A DNA stretch of 64,000 nucleotides from Marinifilum_A sediminis (GCA_947496465.1 CANMCX010000001.1:1054001-1118000), one strand, 5' to 3'. Positions 43,317-53,157 are shown, counted from the first letter of the stretch. The notes: generated by a model from the letters alone, not told the origin. Numbers and translations: made by a program.

Positions 43317-45137
43317 TCAAACCACCAACTTCAAATAAAACCCATTGCCTTCAGAGCTATCAATCTTTAGCTTGCCCGATAAAAATTCCGCTCGCTCGTG
43401 AATGTTGTGCCAGCCATTTCCTTTGCGGATTTTTTCCAAATCTACACCAATTCCATCGTCGGCATATTCCAATTGCAATTTGCTGTTTTCCTTTTTAAAT
43501 TTAATGATAATGGTAGATGCCTGAGCATGTTTTAGACTGTTGTTTATCAATTCCTGAACAATGCGAATGATATAAACTTTCTTCTTGTAATCGTCAATTT
43601 CAAAATCTTCCGACAAATGAATTTTTAAATCAATATCCTTAGGGAAATGATCCAATGGCAATGAATCGGACAAAGCCTCTCGAAACTTTTGATTGCCAAT
43701 GGCAGTCATATTTAACTGATGAGAAATGCTTCGCACCTCATCGCTAATTTTTCGTAACTGTACTGCAAATTCCTGCTCTGTATCTTCCTTTTCTATACTT
43801 CGGCACAAATGACTCAAGCTACTTGCTACGCCATCGTGTAAATCGCGACTAATGCGATTGCACTCCCTATTTTCTCCGGTAATTCTCTCTTGTAACAACC
43901 TGGTTTTATGGCGTTGTTTCATAAAAAAAGCAAGTGGTAGCATAGAAAATAAAAACACGCCTAGCACAATCTTCATATACAAACTTTCCTTTTCCTTGGC
44001 TTCCTTTTCAATGTTCAACACCTCTATTTGCTGCTCTTTTTCACGAGTTTGGTAACGGGTTTCCATCTCCTGCATGTGCTGCATATTTTCAGTATTGAAA
44101 ATGCTGTCTTTTACTGCAATGTATTTGTCGTAATAAGCCAAGGCTTGTTTTCCTTGGTTTTGGGCGGCATATAAGTTTTTTAATTGTAGATAAACTTCTC
44201 TTTGTAAATCCAAAGCTTTGATTTCTTCTGCAGTTGCCATTGCTCTTAACAGATAACTTTCAGCATTTGTATATTTGTTTTGTATAATATAGAGCTCACC
44301 CAATAAACAAAGACTTGTAACACAACCAGCACGATCCTTTCCCAATTCTTTTAAACAAAGTGATTTTTGTAAATTTTCTTCAGCTTGGACATAATTTCCC
44401 AATCGAAATTTCATTTCCCCGATATTGGTATAAGTTGTGGACAAATATTTAATATTTCCTAACTGCTTTTTAAGTTCTAAAGATTCATGAAAAAATTTCA
44501 ATGCCTTATCATATTGCTTTAATTCCTTATATGCATTCCCAATATTATTAAGTGATCCAACAATTCCCTTTTTATAACCTATTTCCCTTCTTATTTTTAA
44601 TGATTTCTGATAATATTCTATTGCAGATTCATATTGTTTTTGTGAAAATTTCACAATACCTATCTCATTATAACAAGATCCTAACTCTTTTCCATTAGGA
44701 AAATCTAAGGCAGATATCTGTGCTTGTAATAAATAATGCAATGCTGTTTCGTAGTCACCTTTCCTCTTATAGGTAATTCCTATATTCAGTAAAGCCAATA
44801 ATTTTGATTTTGATGATTTATTAGGAGGTAATTGATTTAAAGTCTTCTTATAATATTCAATTCCTTTGTCATACTCCCCAATTGATGTTTGAAGCATTCC
44901 CATATTATTCGTGCAAGAAATCATTAACTGTGTGTCCTTTATCTCAATTGACTTCTTTTCTGCTTTAGACAAATAATATGCAGCACTATCATATTCTTGT
45001 TTTGACCAATGTACAACTCCAACTTTAATCAATTTAACCACTTTCTCTCGAGAAAGAGTTTTATTTTCTGATTCAGCTTTTACAGAATATACAACTTCTA
45101 TAACTAGTATTAAAGAAAGGAATATAATTTTTAGCAT
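43317..45137 (-). CDS. TPR-containing sensor histidine kinase (HisKA_3/NarL-type)
   Basis: A 606-aa exported-sensor kinase: signal peptide (to about residue 21), about six TPR repeats in the periplasm (about 40-310, with YDKGIEYYKKTL and YESAIEYYQKSLKI), a short coiled coil, one membrane helix (LYMKIVLGVFLFSMLPLAFFM, near 390-410), then HisKA_3 with the phospho-acceptor His434 in SRDLHDGVASSL, and a HATPase_c domain (QELINNSLKHAQAS and ADDGIGVDLEK, the N and G1 boxes). This TPR-kinase architecture with a LuxR-type regulator is common in Bacteroidota. Likely partner: the NarL/LuxR regulator at 40487. Signal sensed is unknown. Confidence 0.92.
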   Translation of the reverse strand: MLKIIFLSLILVIEVVYSVKAESENKTLSREKVVKLIKVGVVHWSKQEYDSAAYYLSKAEKKSIEIKDTQLMISCTNNMGMLQTSIGEYDKGIEYYKKTLNQLPPNKSSKSKLLALLNIGITYKRKGDYETALHYLLQAQISALDFPNGKELGSCYNEIGIVKFSQKQYESAIEYYQKSLKIRREIGYKKGIVGSLNNIGNAYKELKQYDKALKFFHESLELKKQLGNIKYLSTTYTNIGEMKFRLGNYVQAEENLQKSLCLKELGKDRAGCVTSLCLLGELYIIQNKYTNAESYLLRAMATAEEIKALDLQREVYLQLKNLYAAQNQGKQALAYYDKYIAVKDSIFNTENMQHMQEMETRYQTREKEQQIEVLNIEKEAKEKESLYMKIVLGVFLFSMLPLAFFMKQRHKTRLLQERITGENRECNRISRDLHDGVASSLSHLCRSIEKEDTEQEFAVQLRKISDEVRSISHQLNMTAIGNQKFREALSDSLPLDHFPKDIDLKIHLSEDFEIDDYKKKVYIIRIVQELINNSLKHAQASTIIIKFKKENSKLQLEYADDGIGVDLEKIRKGNGWHNIHERAEFLSGKLKIDSSEGNGFYLKLVV

Positions 45138-45194
45138 TTGATATTACATTTAAAATATAGATAGTTTAAAAACTGACAAATACATTTGAAAAAG

Positions 45195-45220
45195 GAAAGT
45201 CATCCTTTAAGATGACTTTC
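45195..45220 (-). terminator. Terminator after the small lipoprotein gene
   Basis: GAAAGTCATC (45195-45204) and GATGACTTTC (45211-45220) are a perfect 10-bp stem with a 6-base loop. On the minus strand the stem is followed by CTTTTTC, a T run. It lies 90 bp beyond the stop of the lipoprotein gene at 45310. Confidence 0.75.
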
Positions 45221-45309
45221 GTAAATTTAACATTTCTATTATTATCCTCTATTATAACTCAATAAAAGTTGATCAATTTAAATAGAAATGGGATAATCAT
45301 CACTTTAAC

Positions 45310-45705
45310 TTACTCTATTAGAAGTTCTGAAGTTCCTACTACCTCTCCGTGCTGTTTTACTACAATCTGATAAGCCCCTTTTGCAACATCATAAAAGATA
45401 AAATTTCCTTCTAGATCTGTTACAGATTGATCTTTCAATGTAAAATTAGGCAAAGACTGTAATTCAACACTCACTTCAATTGCTGCCGAACCATCAGAAT
45501 TACTTGCCTTTCCTGTTAGTATAGGAATATCAGGTAACAGATCATCATCATTATCACCACTCTTAACCTGAGTTTTCCACTTATCCCATTTGATAGATAC
45601 AGTCTGCTTTTCTGGCACAAAATCCTCATCATTATTATCACAACTAACAAAAATTAAAGAGAATAAAGCGATTAATACGGTCGAAATAAATGTATATTTT
45701 TTCAT
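45310..45705 (-). CDS. Small lipoprotein with carboxypeptidase-regulatory-like fold
   Basis: A 131-aa lipoprotein starting at ATG 45705 (MKKYTFISTVLIALFSLIFV) with lipobox VSC (Cys near residue 22) and then Asp/Asn-rich linker NNDEDFVPE. The C-terminal ~85 residues look like a Cna-B or CarboxypepD_reg beta-sandwich (ILTGKASNSDGSAAIEVSVE; LEGNFIFYDVAKGAYQIVVK). The longer frame from 45831 adds 42 residues of improbable sequence. It stands alone between a terminator and the short ORF preceding the STAND gene. Probably a periplasm- or surface-facing lipoprotein; function unknown. Confidence 0.75.
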   Translation of the reverse strand: MKKYTFISTVLIALFSLIFVSCDNNDEDFVPEKQTVSIKWDKWKTQVKSGDNDDDLLPDIPILTGKASNSDGSAAIEVSVELQSLPNFTLKDQSVTDLEGNFIFYDVAKGAYQIVVKQHGEVVGTSELLIE

Positions 45706-45942
45706 TTTTTTTGGATTTAAAAATTTGACATAGCTCGCCCAGTAAGCTTGGTGAGCGTTTAAATTGAAAACCAGAAAACCTTCTGGTAAAAAGTTTGTGA
45801 AAGGATGAATGAACAGTAAGCAAAACGACAAGTCGTCCTTTCAAAGCAATTATCGAATTGCTTATGTTCACTCTTTGAGAATGTTTATTATCTTTGGTAG
45901 CTAACCAAGTTCGTACGGAACAAACATTCAGTTGAAATTTCT

Positions 45943-46056
45943 ATGAACAAATCTATAGAGAAGCCAAATTTTAATTTTGGAAATGATTGGAAACCTCCAT
46001 TTCCAAAAAATGATAGTGAAAAAAATAAGATCAAAAGCTGGAGATATTCTCTGTAA
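45943..46056 (+). CDS. Possible 37-aa small ORF before STAND NTPase
   Basis: ATG at 45943 opens a 37-codon frame: MNKSIEKPNFNFGNDWKPPF, then a charged end closing in RYSL. Fifty-three bp separate its stop from the STAND NTPase start. The composition (Pro/Asn/Lys-rich, aromatic) is plausible for a real peptide. A possible TATCTTTG -7 element lies at about 45889-45896. It may be a small partner or a leader peptide of the NTPase gene; chance cannot be excluded for so short a frame. Confidence 0.35.
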   Translation: MNKSIEKPNFNFGNDWKPPFPKNDSEKNKIKSWRYSL

Positions 46057-46109
46057 ATTCAGGCTTTTAATGGACAACAACTTTCATCTGTCATTGTAAA
46101 AAAAAAGAT

Positions 46110-49100
46110 ATGCTGATAACAGAAATATCCCCAATCAGATACTTTGCCGAAGCGGAGGTGAAAGCCAATGGCTGCGAAATAAGAACCCTAATCCGTAAAG
46201 AATTTCAGCAACATGAAAACATGGAGCTGTTAAGTACAGCCTCCAGAATAAAAAATCATGTAAACAATGGGCTCCTAAAATACATTCATGCCATCTGGAA
46301 TAAATCTATGAAGGCTTGGCAAGAAAATATGGAAGAGCTTTTTGCCAATGAAAAAACTCAAACCAATTTTTGTGCCAAGCGCTGTCTTGCCATGTTAAGC
46401 GACTACTCAAGTCTGAATGATTACGTGCAAAACAATCAATTTTTGATCGCTCAAAATAAGGAGCTACAATCAATAATTGAGGAAAATACAAGGGTTTGGA
46501 AAGAGAAGGGCAAGTATGAAGAACTACTGCGCCTGCAAGTAGAATTTACCGATTTTGTAGAGCAAAAAATCCTGCTCGATGCCATAAATACCCTGAAGGG
46601 ATGCAGAATGATCACCGATCCATTTTTAGCTGAGATTAAAGATCTATCAGATAAGGAAATTCTAAAAAGTTTTGATTTGAATGCCGGCGATTTTAAACAG
46701 TCTCAAAGCCTAATCACTGGAAATTGCACCACCGAATTCCGCGACTACACCATCAACTTTGCAATTGGACTTTTAATGCTCGATTTACAGGAAGAATATT
46801 CAGTTATCGAGGCACGTAAAAAGGAAGGCATTAGCCTTTTGCAAAGCAAGAAACAATGGGATGATTATCTGAAAGAAGCTAACAATCAAACCTATGGTTT
46901 CCTGGCTGAAATGTCGAAAGAAAAATACGATGCCGAGGTATTCACCGACCGGAATCAGATTAGCCAATCGTTTCAGGAATTTGCGAAATCAACATCAACA
47001 GCCTTTATTCTTTTGGGAAGTGCAGGAAGCGGAAAAACCAATCAAATTTGCCATTGGGCATCCCAATTGTTAGAAAAGAACGAGTGTGTTATCTGTATCA
47101 ACAGCAAAATTTTCTCGAACATTAGCCTTGAAGAGTATTTTCAGACTGCTTTCGGAGAACTCAAACTGGAAACGCTTTTGACCAATTTGCAGATTCTAGC
47201 CAATCAAAACAGAAAGAGAGTCTACCTTTTTTTCGATGCCATTAACGAATGTGTAGACTATTTCGATAAATCTTCTCAGAAGAATCAGAAAGGTCCTATT
47301 GAGCTGTTAAAAATAATCGACAAGTATTTTATCAAACACAATTTGCCCAATCTTAAAATTGTGATCAGTTGTCGTTCCTACACCTGGAAAGAGCTGATTG
47401 AACTGGAAGCATCGGCTATCAAACACGATTTGTACTATTCCAATCAAAGAAAAGAGGAGCACACCACCATTCAGCATTTGAGTGAATCGGAATTAAAGTG
47501 CACTTACAAAAAATATCAGAACAAATATCAGCTCAAAACCAGTAGCGAGGAGCTTTTTCATTCCGATTTCAATCTGATTCGAAATCGTTTAAGCGATCCC
47601 TTGATCCTAAAAATGGCTTCTCTGGTATTTCAAAATCAGGTTTTACCCAAAGACATTCGCCTCTTCCATTCCAACCAACTGTTTGAAAATCTGCTAAAGG
47701 AGAAGGGAATTACACAAACAGCTAAAAACAAGCGCGAACACATTCTGCTCAATAAAATTGCCAAATACCTTTGGAAATCGGGTCAGGATTCCATTTCGAT
47801 GGAACAACTTATTCTGGCTTTCGACGATGATGATTACCCTTTACACAAGCTAAGCAAAAGCATTTTTGACAACGATGAATTTGAATTCAGTTTAGTATTC
47901 GATGCTTTGATTGAAAAGGGAATTTTAAAAATTGAGAAGAAGTATGGTCGCGATGAAATTCGATTTGTTTACGAACGATATCAGGAATATTTATTCGCTC
48001 GCATTTTTAAGGATCAGGAAAATCTAAAACTAAGTCATCCGGCTCTTACTATCCCAGCAGAAGCCTATAAAAGGGAGTTGCTAACTGGTAAAAATTATGC
48101 TGTGGTGCGTAATGCACTACGTTCTGCCCTTTTACAGGATTATCTGGACAAAAACAACGATCCAAAAACCATTTTAAGCCTGGCTTGCGATAACAATTAT
48201 GAAGTTCAGCAATTGGTAATAGATGCCCTTTCGGTGATTTTACAGGAAGATTACAATCAACTATGGAGTTTATTGGAGCAAATGTTATCCTATAATTGTG
48301 AGCATTCAAACGAAAAAGGGAAACGCCTTGATAAATTGGAGAAGTTGCTGGAAGACTACAGCAAAAAAAAAACCAATAATCCATCCACAAGATATGAACA
48401 ACGATGGCAGGAACGCAACCTAATTTTGAACGATTTATCGCATACCATTCAGGTTAAAAAGATTGCTATCTATGCCATTTACGAAATCTTTAAATCGGAT
48501 ATCTATCAAAACCATTTATATCCTAAAGAAAAACATCCTGTTTCGTCACTTTTGCATGCCATGGCTAACCCGATTTCAAGAGTTAGGGATATTGTTAGTT
48601 TGTATGTGTACTACATCACCAAATTGGATAAAAACCTGTGGTCCGAAATTTTAGATCAGCTTGCAGGTAAAATGACCAAATCGAATGTAATTCTGAATTT
48701 TTGGAACGATTCATTAAAAAAGCATGTATTCGAGCCAGCTATTCGTATCAGTACGCTTTTGATTGTGGAAGATTTGTCGAGCAAAAAGAATGTAGATCTC
48801 AGCAAAGATTATGATTTTACCTTTTCCATTATCAATAGATGGATTAAGATTTTAACCGAATTTAGCATTGTTTTTCCTGTTTTAAAGAAATTCACCCTGC
48901 GAAAGTTGGCTACCGTGCAGTCTGAGTATGTGAACAATGGAATCGAATACCAACATTTCTGGGATAAAATTCCCATTCACAGCCAAAATGGAGAATGGTC
49001 TCACGAAGGTTACAACCAAGTGCTGGATTATTTAACCAACGATAAGGAAGATTTTATCAAGCTGCACCCTCTTGCAATGAAAGCGATGTATTCAGGCGAT

Positions 49101-50033
49101 TCTTACAGTTTTTTTATGCTGGAGAGAGTTCTAATCATGCAAGCTTTTAAAGACTGGAAACGGATAGAAAATATCGTTCAGCAGGTTAACAATGCCGATG
49201 TTTCGAATCCTTGTACCGATTACATGCAGATGTCTATTATGTATGTTTTGTTCAGGTATATGATCAAAACTAAAAATCCTGACAAGGAAGCCATGCATTT
49301 GTTTTCGGTGCTTGTTTACAATTGGACCACAAGATGCAAGGGTTCGTATTATGCACACAACAATTTTGCAGCCAACAACAACAAACCCTACAAGCAATAT
49401 ACTCTAAACTGGTATGGTGCGGCTTACTGTACGCATTACGGCGATGGAAACAAGCGTGAAGGAGATGAGTATCCAATGCCAATTTTCTATCAGCTTATTG
49501 ATGAAGCAATGCAGAAAATGGATAAGGATTTATTGTACTGCTGCATAGAAAACATTGCTGTTTTGGTAACCGATTTTGGTTACTACAAAAGTGCACTGCA
49601 ACTTTTCGAATATGTTGTAAATAAGATTCAGTACGAATCCACAATTATCGAATTGGATTCCATACAGGTAGAACGAGACAATTACCAGGACGATCTTAGA
49701 ACCTTTTTGTGTAAAACGCTGGGTACCATTAAAAGCTATCATCACAAGGAAGTCGATTTCTTTATCTACAACAACTTAAGAAATTCTACTTTTCCAGAGA
49801 TCGACAAATTCCGAGAGGAATTGATCAAATACAATCAATCTTACGAAAACATTGGAGACTTACTGACCCATAAATTTGGCAATTTTATAATTTGGTCTTT
49901 CCAAAACGACCCAAAAGTTAGTGCATCTTTAAAACAAATTATGCAATACGGAACCGAAGCGGACAATTACAAAGGATGGTTTAAAAAACTATCGACTCAT
50001 GTATTTGATCAACTTTTTGGTATCGAATTTTAA
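46110..50033 (+). CDS. STAND/NACHT-like NTPase, 1307 aa, candidate antiphage protein
   Basis: A giant signalling NTPase. Residues 1-~295 are a helical unassigned N-terminal domain. The P-loop GSAGSGKT is at 303-310 and Walker B reads VYLFFDAINE at 371-380, followed by a KIVISCRSYTW sensor-like segment near 420 and winged-helix-like regions. The C-terminal ~700 residues are helical repeats (ANYEVQQLVIDALSV-type), the expected ligand-sensing part. Known: STAND ATPases of this kind (Avs, bNACHT) recognise phage proteins and trigger cell death. The N-terminal effector domain is not one I recognise. Ten bp downstream is a glycerophosphodiesterase gene. Confidence 0.82.
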   Translation: MLITEISPIRYFAEAEVKANGCEIRTLIRKEFQQHENMELLSTASRIKNHVNNGLLKYIHAIWNKSMKAWQENMEELFANEKTQTNFCAKRCLAMLSDYSSLNDYVQNNQFLIAQNKELQSIIEENTRVWKEKGKYEELLRLQVEFTDFVEQKILLDAINTLKGCRMITDPFLAEIKDLSDKEILKSFDLNAGDFKQSQSLITGNCTTEFRDYTINFAIGLLMLDLQEEYSVIEARKKEGISLLQSKKQWDDYLKEANNQTYGFLAEMSKEKYDAEVFTDRNQISQSFQEFAKSTSTAFILLGSAGSGKTNQICHWASQLLEKNECVICINSKIFSNISLEEYFQTAFGELKLETLLTNLQILANQNRKRVYLFFDAINECVDYFDKSSQKNQKGPIELLKIIDKYFIKHNLPNLKIVISCRSYTWKELIELEASAIKHDLYYSNQRKEEHTTIQHLSESELKCTYKKYQNKYQLKTSSEELFHSDFNLIRNRLSDPLILKMASLVFQNQVLPKDIRLFHSNQLFENLLKEKGITQTAKNKREHILLNKIAKYLWKSGQDSISMEQLILAFDDDDYPLHKLSKSIFDNDEFEFSLVFDALIEKGILKIEKKYGRDEIRFVYERYQEYLFARIFKDQENLKLSHPALTIPAEAYKRELLTGKNYAVVRNALRSALLQDYLDKNNDPKTILSLACDNNYEVQQLVIDALSVILQEDYNQLWSLLEQMLSYNCEHSNEKGKRLDKLEKLLEDYSKKKTNNPSTRYEQRWQERNLILNDLSHTIQVKKIAIYAIYEIFKSDIYQNHLYPKEKHPVSSLLHAMANPISRVRDIVSLYVYYITKLDKNLWSEILDQLAGKMTKSNVILNFWNDSLKKHVFEPAIRISTLLIVEDLSSKKNVDLSKDYDFTFSIINRWIKILTEFSIVFPVLKKFTLRKLATVQSEYVNNGIEYQHFWDKIPIHSQNGEWSHEGYNQVLDYLTNDKEDFIKLHPLAMKAMYSGDSYSFFMLERVLIMQAFKDWKRIENIVQQVNNADVSNPCTDYMQMSIMYVLFRYMIKTKNPDKEAMHLFSVLVYNWTTRCKGSYYAHNNFAANNNKPYKQYTLNWYGAAYCTHYGDGNKREGDEYPMPIFYQLIDEAMQKMDKDLLYCCIENIAVLVTDFGYYKSALQLFEYVVNKIQYESTIIELDSIQVERDNYQDDLRTFLCKTLGTIKSYHHKEVDFFIYNNLRNSTFPEIDKFREELIKYNQSYENIGDLLTHKFGNFIIWSFQNDPKVSASLKQIMQYGTEADNYKGWFKKLSTHVFDQLFGIEF

Positions 50034-50044
50034 AAAAGAATAAA

Positions 50045-50914
50045 ATGAGTAATAAAAGGAAATTTACAATCAAAAAAATCATTTTAATCCTAATCTGTAT
50101 TCCTTTATTTTACAGCGGATTTCATTACATCAAACTAATAACTTTTTCAGGTACAGATAATCATCCCGAAAGAACTATTATTGCGCATAGAGGAGCTGGT
50201 GGCGAAATGCCTGAGAATACTATTGCCGCTGTTAAACAAGCTATTAACGATAAATCGGATTACATTGAAATAGATGTGCACGAAAGCAAGGATGGAGCAA
50301 TTTGCGTGATGCACGACAGAACCGTGAACAGAACCACCGATGGAAAAGGAAAAATAAAGAATCTGACCTGGGAAGAGATTCAAAAATTAGATGCAGGATC
50401 GTGGCTTTCACCAAAGTTTAAAAACGAAAAAGTTCCTTTGTTGGAGCAGGTTATACAAGCTATAAATGGCAAATGCAAACTACTAATAGAAATCAAAAAA
50501 GGCGATCCCTATTATCCTGATATCGAAGAAAAAGTAGTCAGAATCATTCAAAAACACAATGCTCAGCAATGGTGTGCCGTGCAAAGTTTTAATATGGATG
50601 TGATTGAGAAAATTCACAGGCTGGACTCTTCATTGGAATTGCATAAACTGGAGATATTTGTACTGCCCTCTTTAAACTTTGCCTTTGATGGCTTGCCGCA
50701 TGCTTTTCGACCTAATGAAAATCCTTATATTAAAGCCTACAATGTGAACTGTTTCTTCCTTTCTTCGGGCATTATTGAATCCATTCATCAATCGAATAAA
50801 AAAGTAAATGCCTGGACATGCGATTCAGAAGCGGTAATTAATAGAATGATTGATTTAAAAGTTGATGGAATTATTACGAACAAGCCAAGAAATACAATCA
50901 AACTTATTAAATAA
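50045..50914 (+). CDS. Glycerophosphodiester phosphodiesterase family protein, membrane-anchored
   Basis: A 289-aa GDPD/TIM-barrel enzyme. One N-terminal membrane anchor (about 8-28) is followed by the catalytic set: IAHRGAGGEMPENTI (His-Arg-Gly, Glu), IEIDVHESKDG (Glu, Asp) and MHDRTVNRTTDG (second His). C-terminal WTCDSEAVINRMIDLKVDGIITNKPR is typical. Known members hydrolyse glycerophosphodiesters from phospholipid turnover. Coupling by only 11 bp to the STAND NTPase is unusual. If cotranscribed, it could act as a membrane-attacking partner (hypothesis) or be an unrelated housekeeping gene. Confidence 0.88.
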   Translation: MSNKRKFTIKKIILILICIPLFYSGFHYIKLITFSGTDNHPERTIIAHRGAGGEMPENTIAAVKQAINDKSDYIEIDVHESKDGAICVMHDRTVNRTTDGKGKIKNLTWEEIQKLDAGSWLSPKFKNEKVPLLEQVIQAINGKCKLLIEIKKGDPYYPDIEEKVVRIIQKHNAQQWCAVQSFNMDVIEKIHRLDSSLELHKLEIFVLPSLNFAFDGLPHAFRPNENPYIKAYNVNCFFLSSGIIESIHQSNKKVNAWTCDSEAVINRMIDLKVDGIITNKPRNTIKLIK

Positions 50915-50950
50915 AGGCATATCGAATTTGCTTCTAAAACACAAGAATAA

Positions 50951-50981
50951 AAGCGCCACTCCCATTACGGAAGTGGCGCTT
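50951..50981 (+). terminator. Terminator after GDPD gene
   Basis: AAGCGCCACT (50951-50960) and AGTGGCGCTT (50972-50981) form a perfect 10-bp stem around CCCATTACGGA, with TTAATTTG following. A near-copy lies at 51848-51876. Confidence 0.75.
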
Positions 50982-51031
50982 AATTTGTATTTTACAACGA
51001 AAAATATTATACTTCTTCTAATTCCTATAAA

Positions 51032-51763
51032 TTATTTCTCCCAATACCATGGGTGGTGAACAATACGTCTTACTTCACAATTTAATGCACTAGATACAAT
51101 ACTATCAATAATATTTTCCTGAAAAGAAAACGTTTCTATATAAGGCATTCTTTCTCTTAATTTATCACCATTAGGATAATTGCTGTAATCAGGGGTAATT
51201 TCATATTTTCTTACTTGTTTTATTTTCCAGGATTTATCAAATACAAAATTAAAATACTTTTTACTTTTACTTCCTCTTGAGGATTTTTTACATACTTCAA
51301 GTTCCGCATAATAAGCATATACTTCTTCTGATAATTCAGTTTTTTTTGTTCTTATTTCATCAATTAAATTCAAACGATTTTCTAATTCTTTTTTACCTTT
51401 AATTAAATCACTTTCTCGCACAGCCATATTATTCATAAACGGCAACTTGCCCGTCCTTTTTTTTTCTTCTATGCCAGCAAGAGAATAATTAATTTTAATT
51501 AGCTTTCTATTATAATCAAATTCGGTATAATCTAAATCATTTTTTGGACTTGCTTCATAAAGCAAATTAAAGTGATTTACAGAAATATTGTCATAGCGTG
51601 ATTTTACATAGTCTAAACATTCTTGTTTTGCCCTTTGCTCATTAGTCCATGGGATAGTAATCAAAATATAAATCACAACTAGTACGCTTGCTGCAATAAT
51701 AATTTGCTTTCTAAATTTTAATATCTGATCAATTTTTTTCATCAGGTTAATTTTATTTGTCAT
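51032..51763 (-). CDS. Membrane-anchored protein of unknown function (243 aa)
   Basis: A 243-aa protein with one N-terminal transmembrane helix (QIIIAASVLVVIYILITIPW, about 19-38) and an extended, charged extracytoplasmic part: NEQRAKQECLDYVKSRYDN is helical, later segments contain beta-like stretches, and the end is VHHPWYWEK. Two Cys are present but no repeated motif. No family was recognised. Stem-loops of nearly the same sequence lie downstream (50951) and upstream (51848). The adjacent GDPD gene is convergent with it, 117 bp apart. Confidence 0.7.
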   Translation of the reverse strand: MTNKINLMKKIDQILKFRKQIIIAASVLVVIYILITIPWTNEQRAKQECLDYVKSRYDNISVNHFNLLYEASPKNDLDYTEFDYNRKLIKINYSLAGIEEKKRTGKLPFMNNMAVRESDLIKGKKELENRLNLIDEIRTKKTELSEEVYAYYAELEVCKKSSRGSKSKKYFNFVFDKSWKIKQVRKYEITPDYSNYPNGDKLRERMPYIETFSFQENIIDSIVSSALNCEVRRIVHHPWYWEK

Positions 51764-52140
51764 ATAATTTATTGTTTAAATTTTGTATTCACTACAAATG
51801 CTTGATAAAGCTAATTTGTTTAAGCGATTTTAATATTCTTAAATCAGAGCACCACTCCCTAACAGGAAGTGGCGCTTGGTTTTGGTACATCTGCAATTTT
51901 ATTTGTGAATAGAAAATCCAATCCCAAAACCATAATGAAGAATGTAGTAGTAGTGAAAATTCACCGTCTTCTTCCATTAATACTGCAATTTATCTGGTAA
52001 GAATCAACCAAGATGGCAACAACCAAATCTCTATCTACTAAATCAAATCACCAAATTGGTCGACTCCTTTCCATGTTAAGCATTAAAGTTGTAAGTAATA
52101 TTTTATCAAAGTATGATATACATGCAAATTTCTGCTTAAA
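51764..52140. other. 377-bp gene-free stretch with a stem-loop
   Basis: The stem AGCACCACT / AGTGGCGCT (51848-51856 and 51868-51876) has one A/C mismatch and closely resembles the GDPD terminator. A 61-codon ORF (51792-51977, minus) runs through the stem and is not believed. Rest: AT-rich, no clear promoter word picked out; it contains the start region of the minus-strand gene at 51763 and the end of the gene ending at 52141. Confidence 0.6.
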
Positions 52141-53157
52141 TCAATGTTGAGCAACAACAACTTCTGCTTGTTTCTCAAATTTAGTAGCATACCATTTTTC
52201 CGGTGTATTTAATGGACTGATAAAGGATACTGAGTAATTAATCACGAAGTTGATAATTCCAAAAAATGCCACCAGGAATCCAACAAAAAAGGCAACCATT
52301 ACAATCACTAAAATTAAAACCAAGGCTGATGTTCCTTCCGATTCGTGATCTCTTTTCCAAGGACCTCCATTTACACTTACGTACTCTTTAATAGAGAAAC
52401 CTGCAAATAGGGCAGCCATTACACCTCCAATAAATCCCAGCTTTTTCGTTTTAAAAGTCTCCAATCTTTTTTCCAAAGCATATTTTGCTGTTCTGCTCGA
52501 CAGGTAATAAAAAGTAATTCCAATAATATGAATTAAGGTAAAGCTTGAAAGTAACATTCCAATATCCATAAAACCCATAAACACCAATATTCCAATGGCA
52601 CAACCCAATATCCAATTCGAGCCGGTGTATTGTCTTTTTGTTCTGTCGAAATAAACATTCGTGAATTCTTCAACCCGCTCCTGTATAATAGGATCAGTAG
52701 GGCATAATCTTTTATTGATATAATTCAATCCATGTCTCATGAATCTTGCCTGTGATCCTTTTGTTATGGTAATCATTTCGTAACCATCATCATCGGTAAA
52801 CGCAGTTAACTTTTCTTCAATGGTAACCAGAATATGTTCGGCTCTGTTGTTTCTTTCTTCTTCCGATAAATTTTCAAGAATTTTCACCTTATCCGGATTT
52901 ACATCGCCTAGCATTTTTTCCTGGTAATTGGTATAAACTACCAGTGGAAACAAGACAAATACACCTAACAAATAACTGCCTGCAAAAATAAATTGCATCC
53001 AATCAAATCCTTTTTCAGGAACAGCTTTATCAATTGGTTGTGCCTGTTCAATATTTGTAATTTCGGTTTGCTCTTCAGTTTGAATGAAAGTATTTGCCTG
53101 AACTGAATAAGTCTCGCAAAGAACTGCAAACAGAGCAAATAGGATTAATTTTTTCAT
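52141..53157 (-). CDS. Exported polytopic membrane protein, function unknown
   Basis: A 338-aa protein: signal peptide (to about residue 21, SVQAN), then about six hydrophobic segments between 55 and 320 (for example near IFAGSYLLGVFVLFPLVVYT and GCAIGILVFMGFMDIGMLL). A charged cytoplasmic or periplasmic loop of about 100 residues lies after the first pair (LENLSEEERNNRAEHILVTI). No catalytic motif is visible. It lies 145 bp downstream of the YccF gene on the same strand. I do not recognise the family. Confidence 0.7.
   Translation of the reverse strand: MKKLILFALFAVLCETYSVQANTFIQTEEQTEITNIEQAQPIDKAVPEKGFDWMQFIFAGSYLLGVFVLFPLVVYTNYQEKMLGDVNPDKVKILENLSEEERNNRAEHILVTIEEKLTAFTDDDGYEMITITKGSQARFMRHGLNYINKRLCPTDPIIQERVEEFTNVYFDRTKRQYTGSNWILGCAIGILVFMGFMDIGMLLSSFTLIHIIGITFYYLSSRTAKYALEKRLETFKTKKLGFIGGVMAALFAGFSIKEYVSVNGGPWKRDHESEGTSALVLILVIVMVAFFVGFLVAFFGIINFVINYSVSFISPLNTPEKWYATKFEKQAEVVVAQH

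Noticed and set aside
45889..45896. TATCTTTG as a firm promoter for the STAND gene region
   Set aside because: It fits the -7 consensus but no -33 word at the right distance was found, and such words occur by chance in AT-rich DNA.
51792..51977. 61-aa minus-strand ORF between the unknown membrane protein and the exported polytopic protein
   Set aside because: It runs through a stem-loop with near-identical copy at 50951, and its composition (many Trp, Leu) is not protein-like. No supporting start context.
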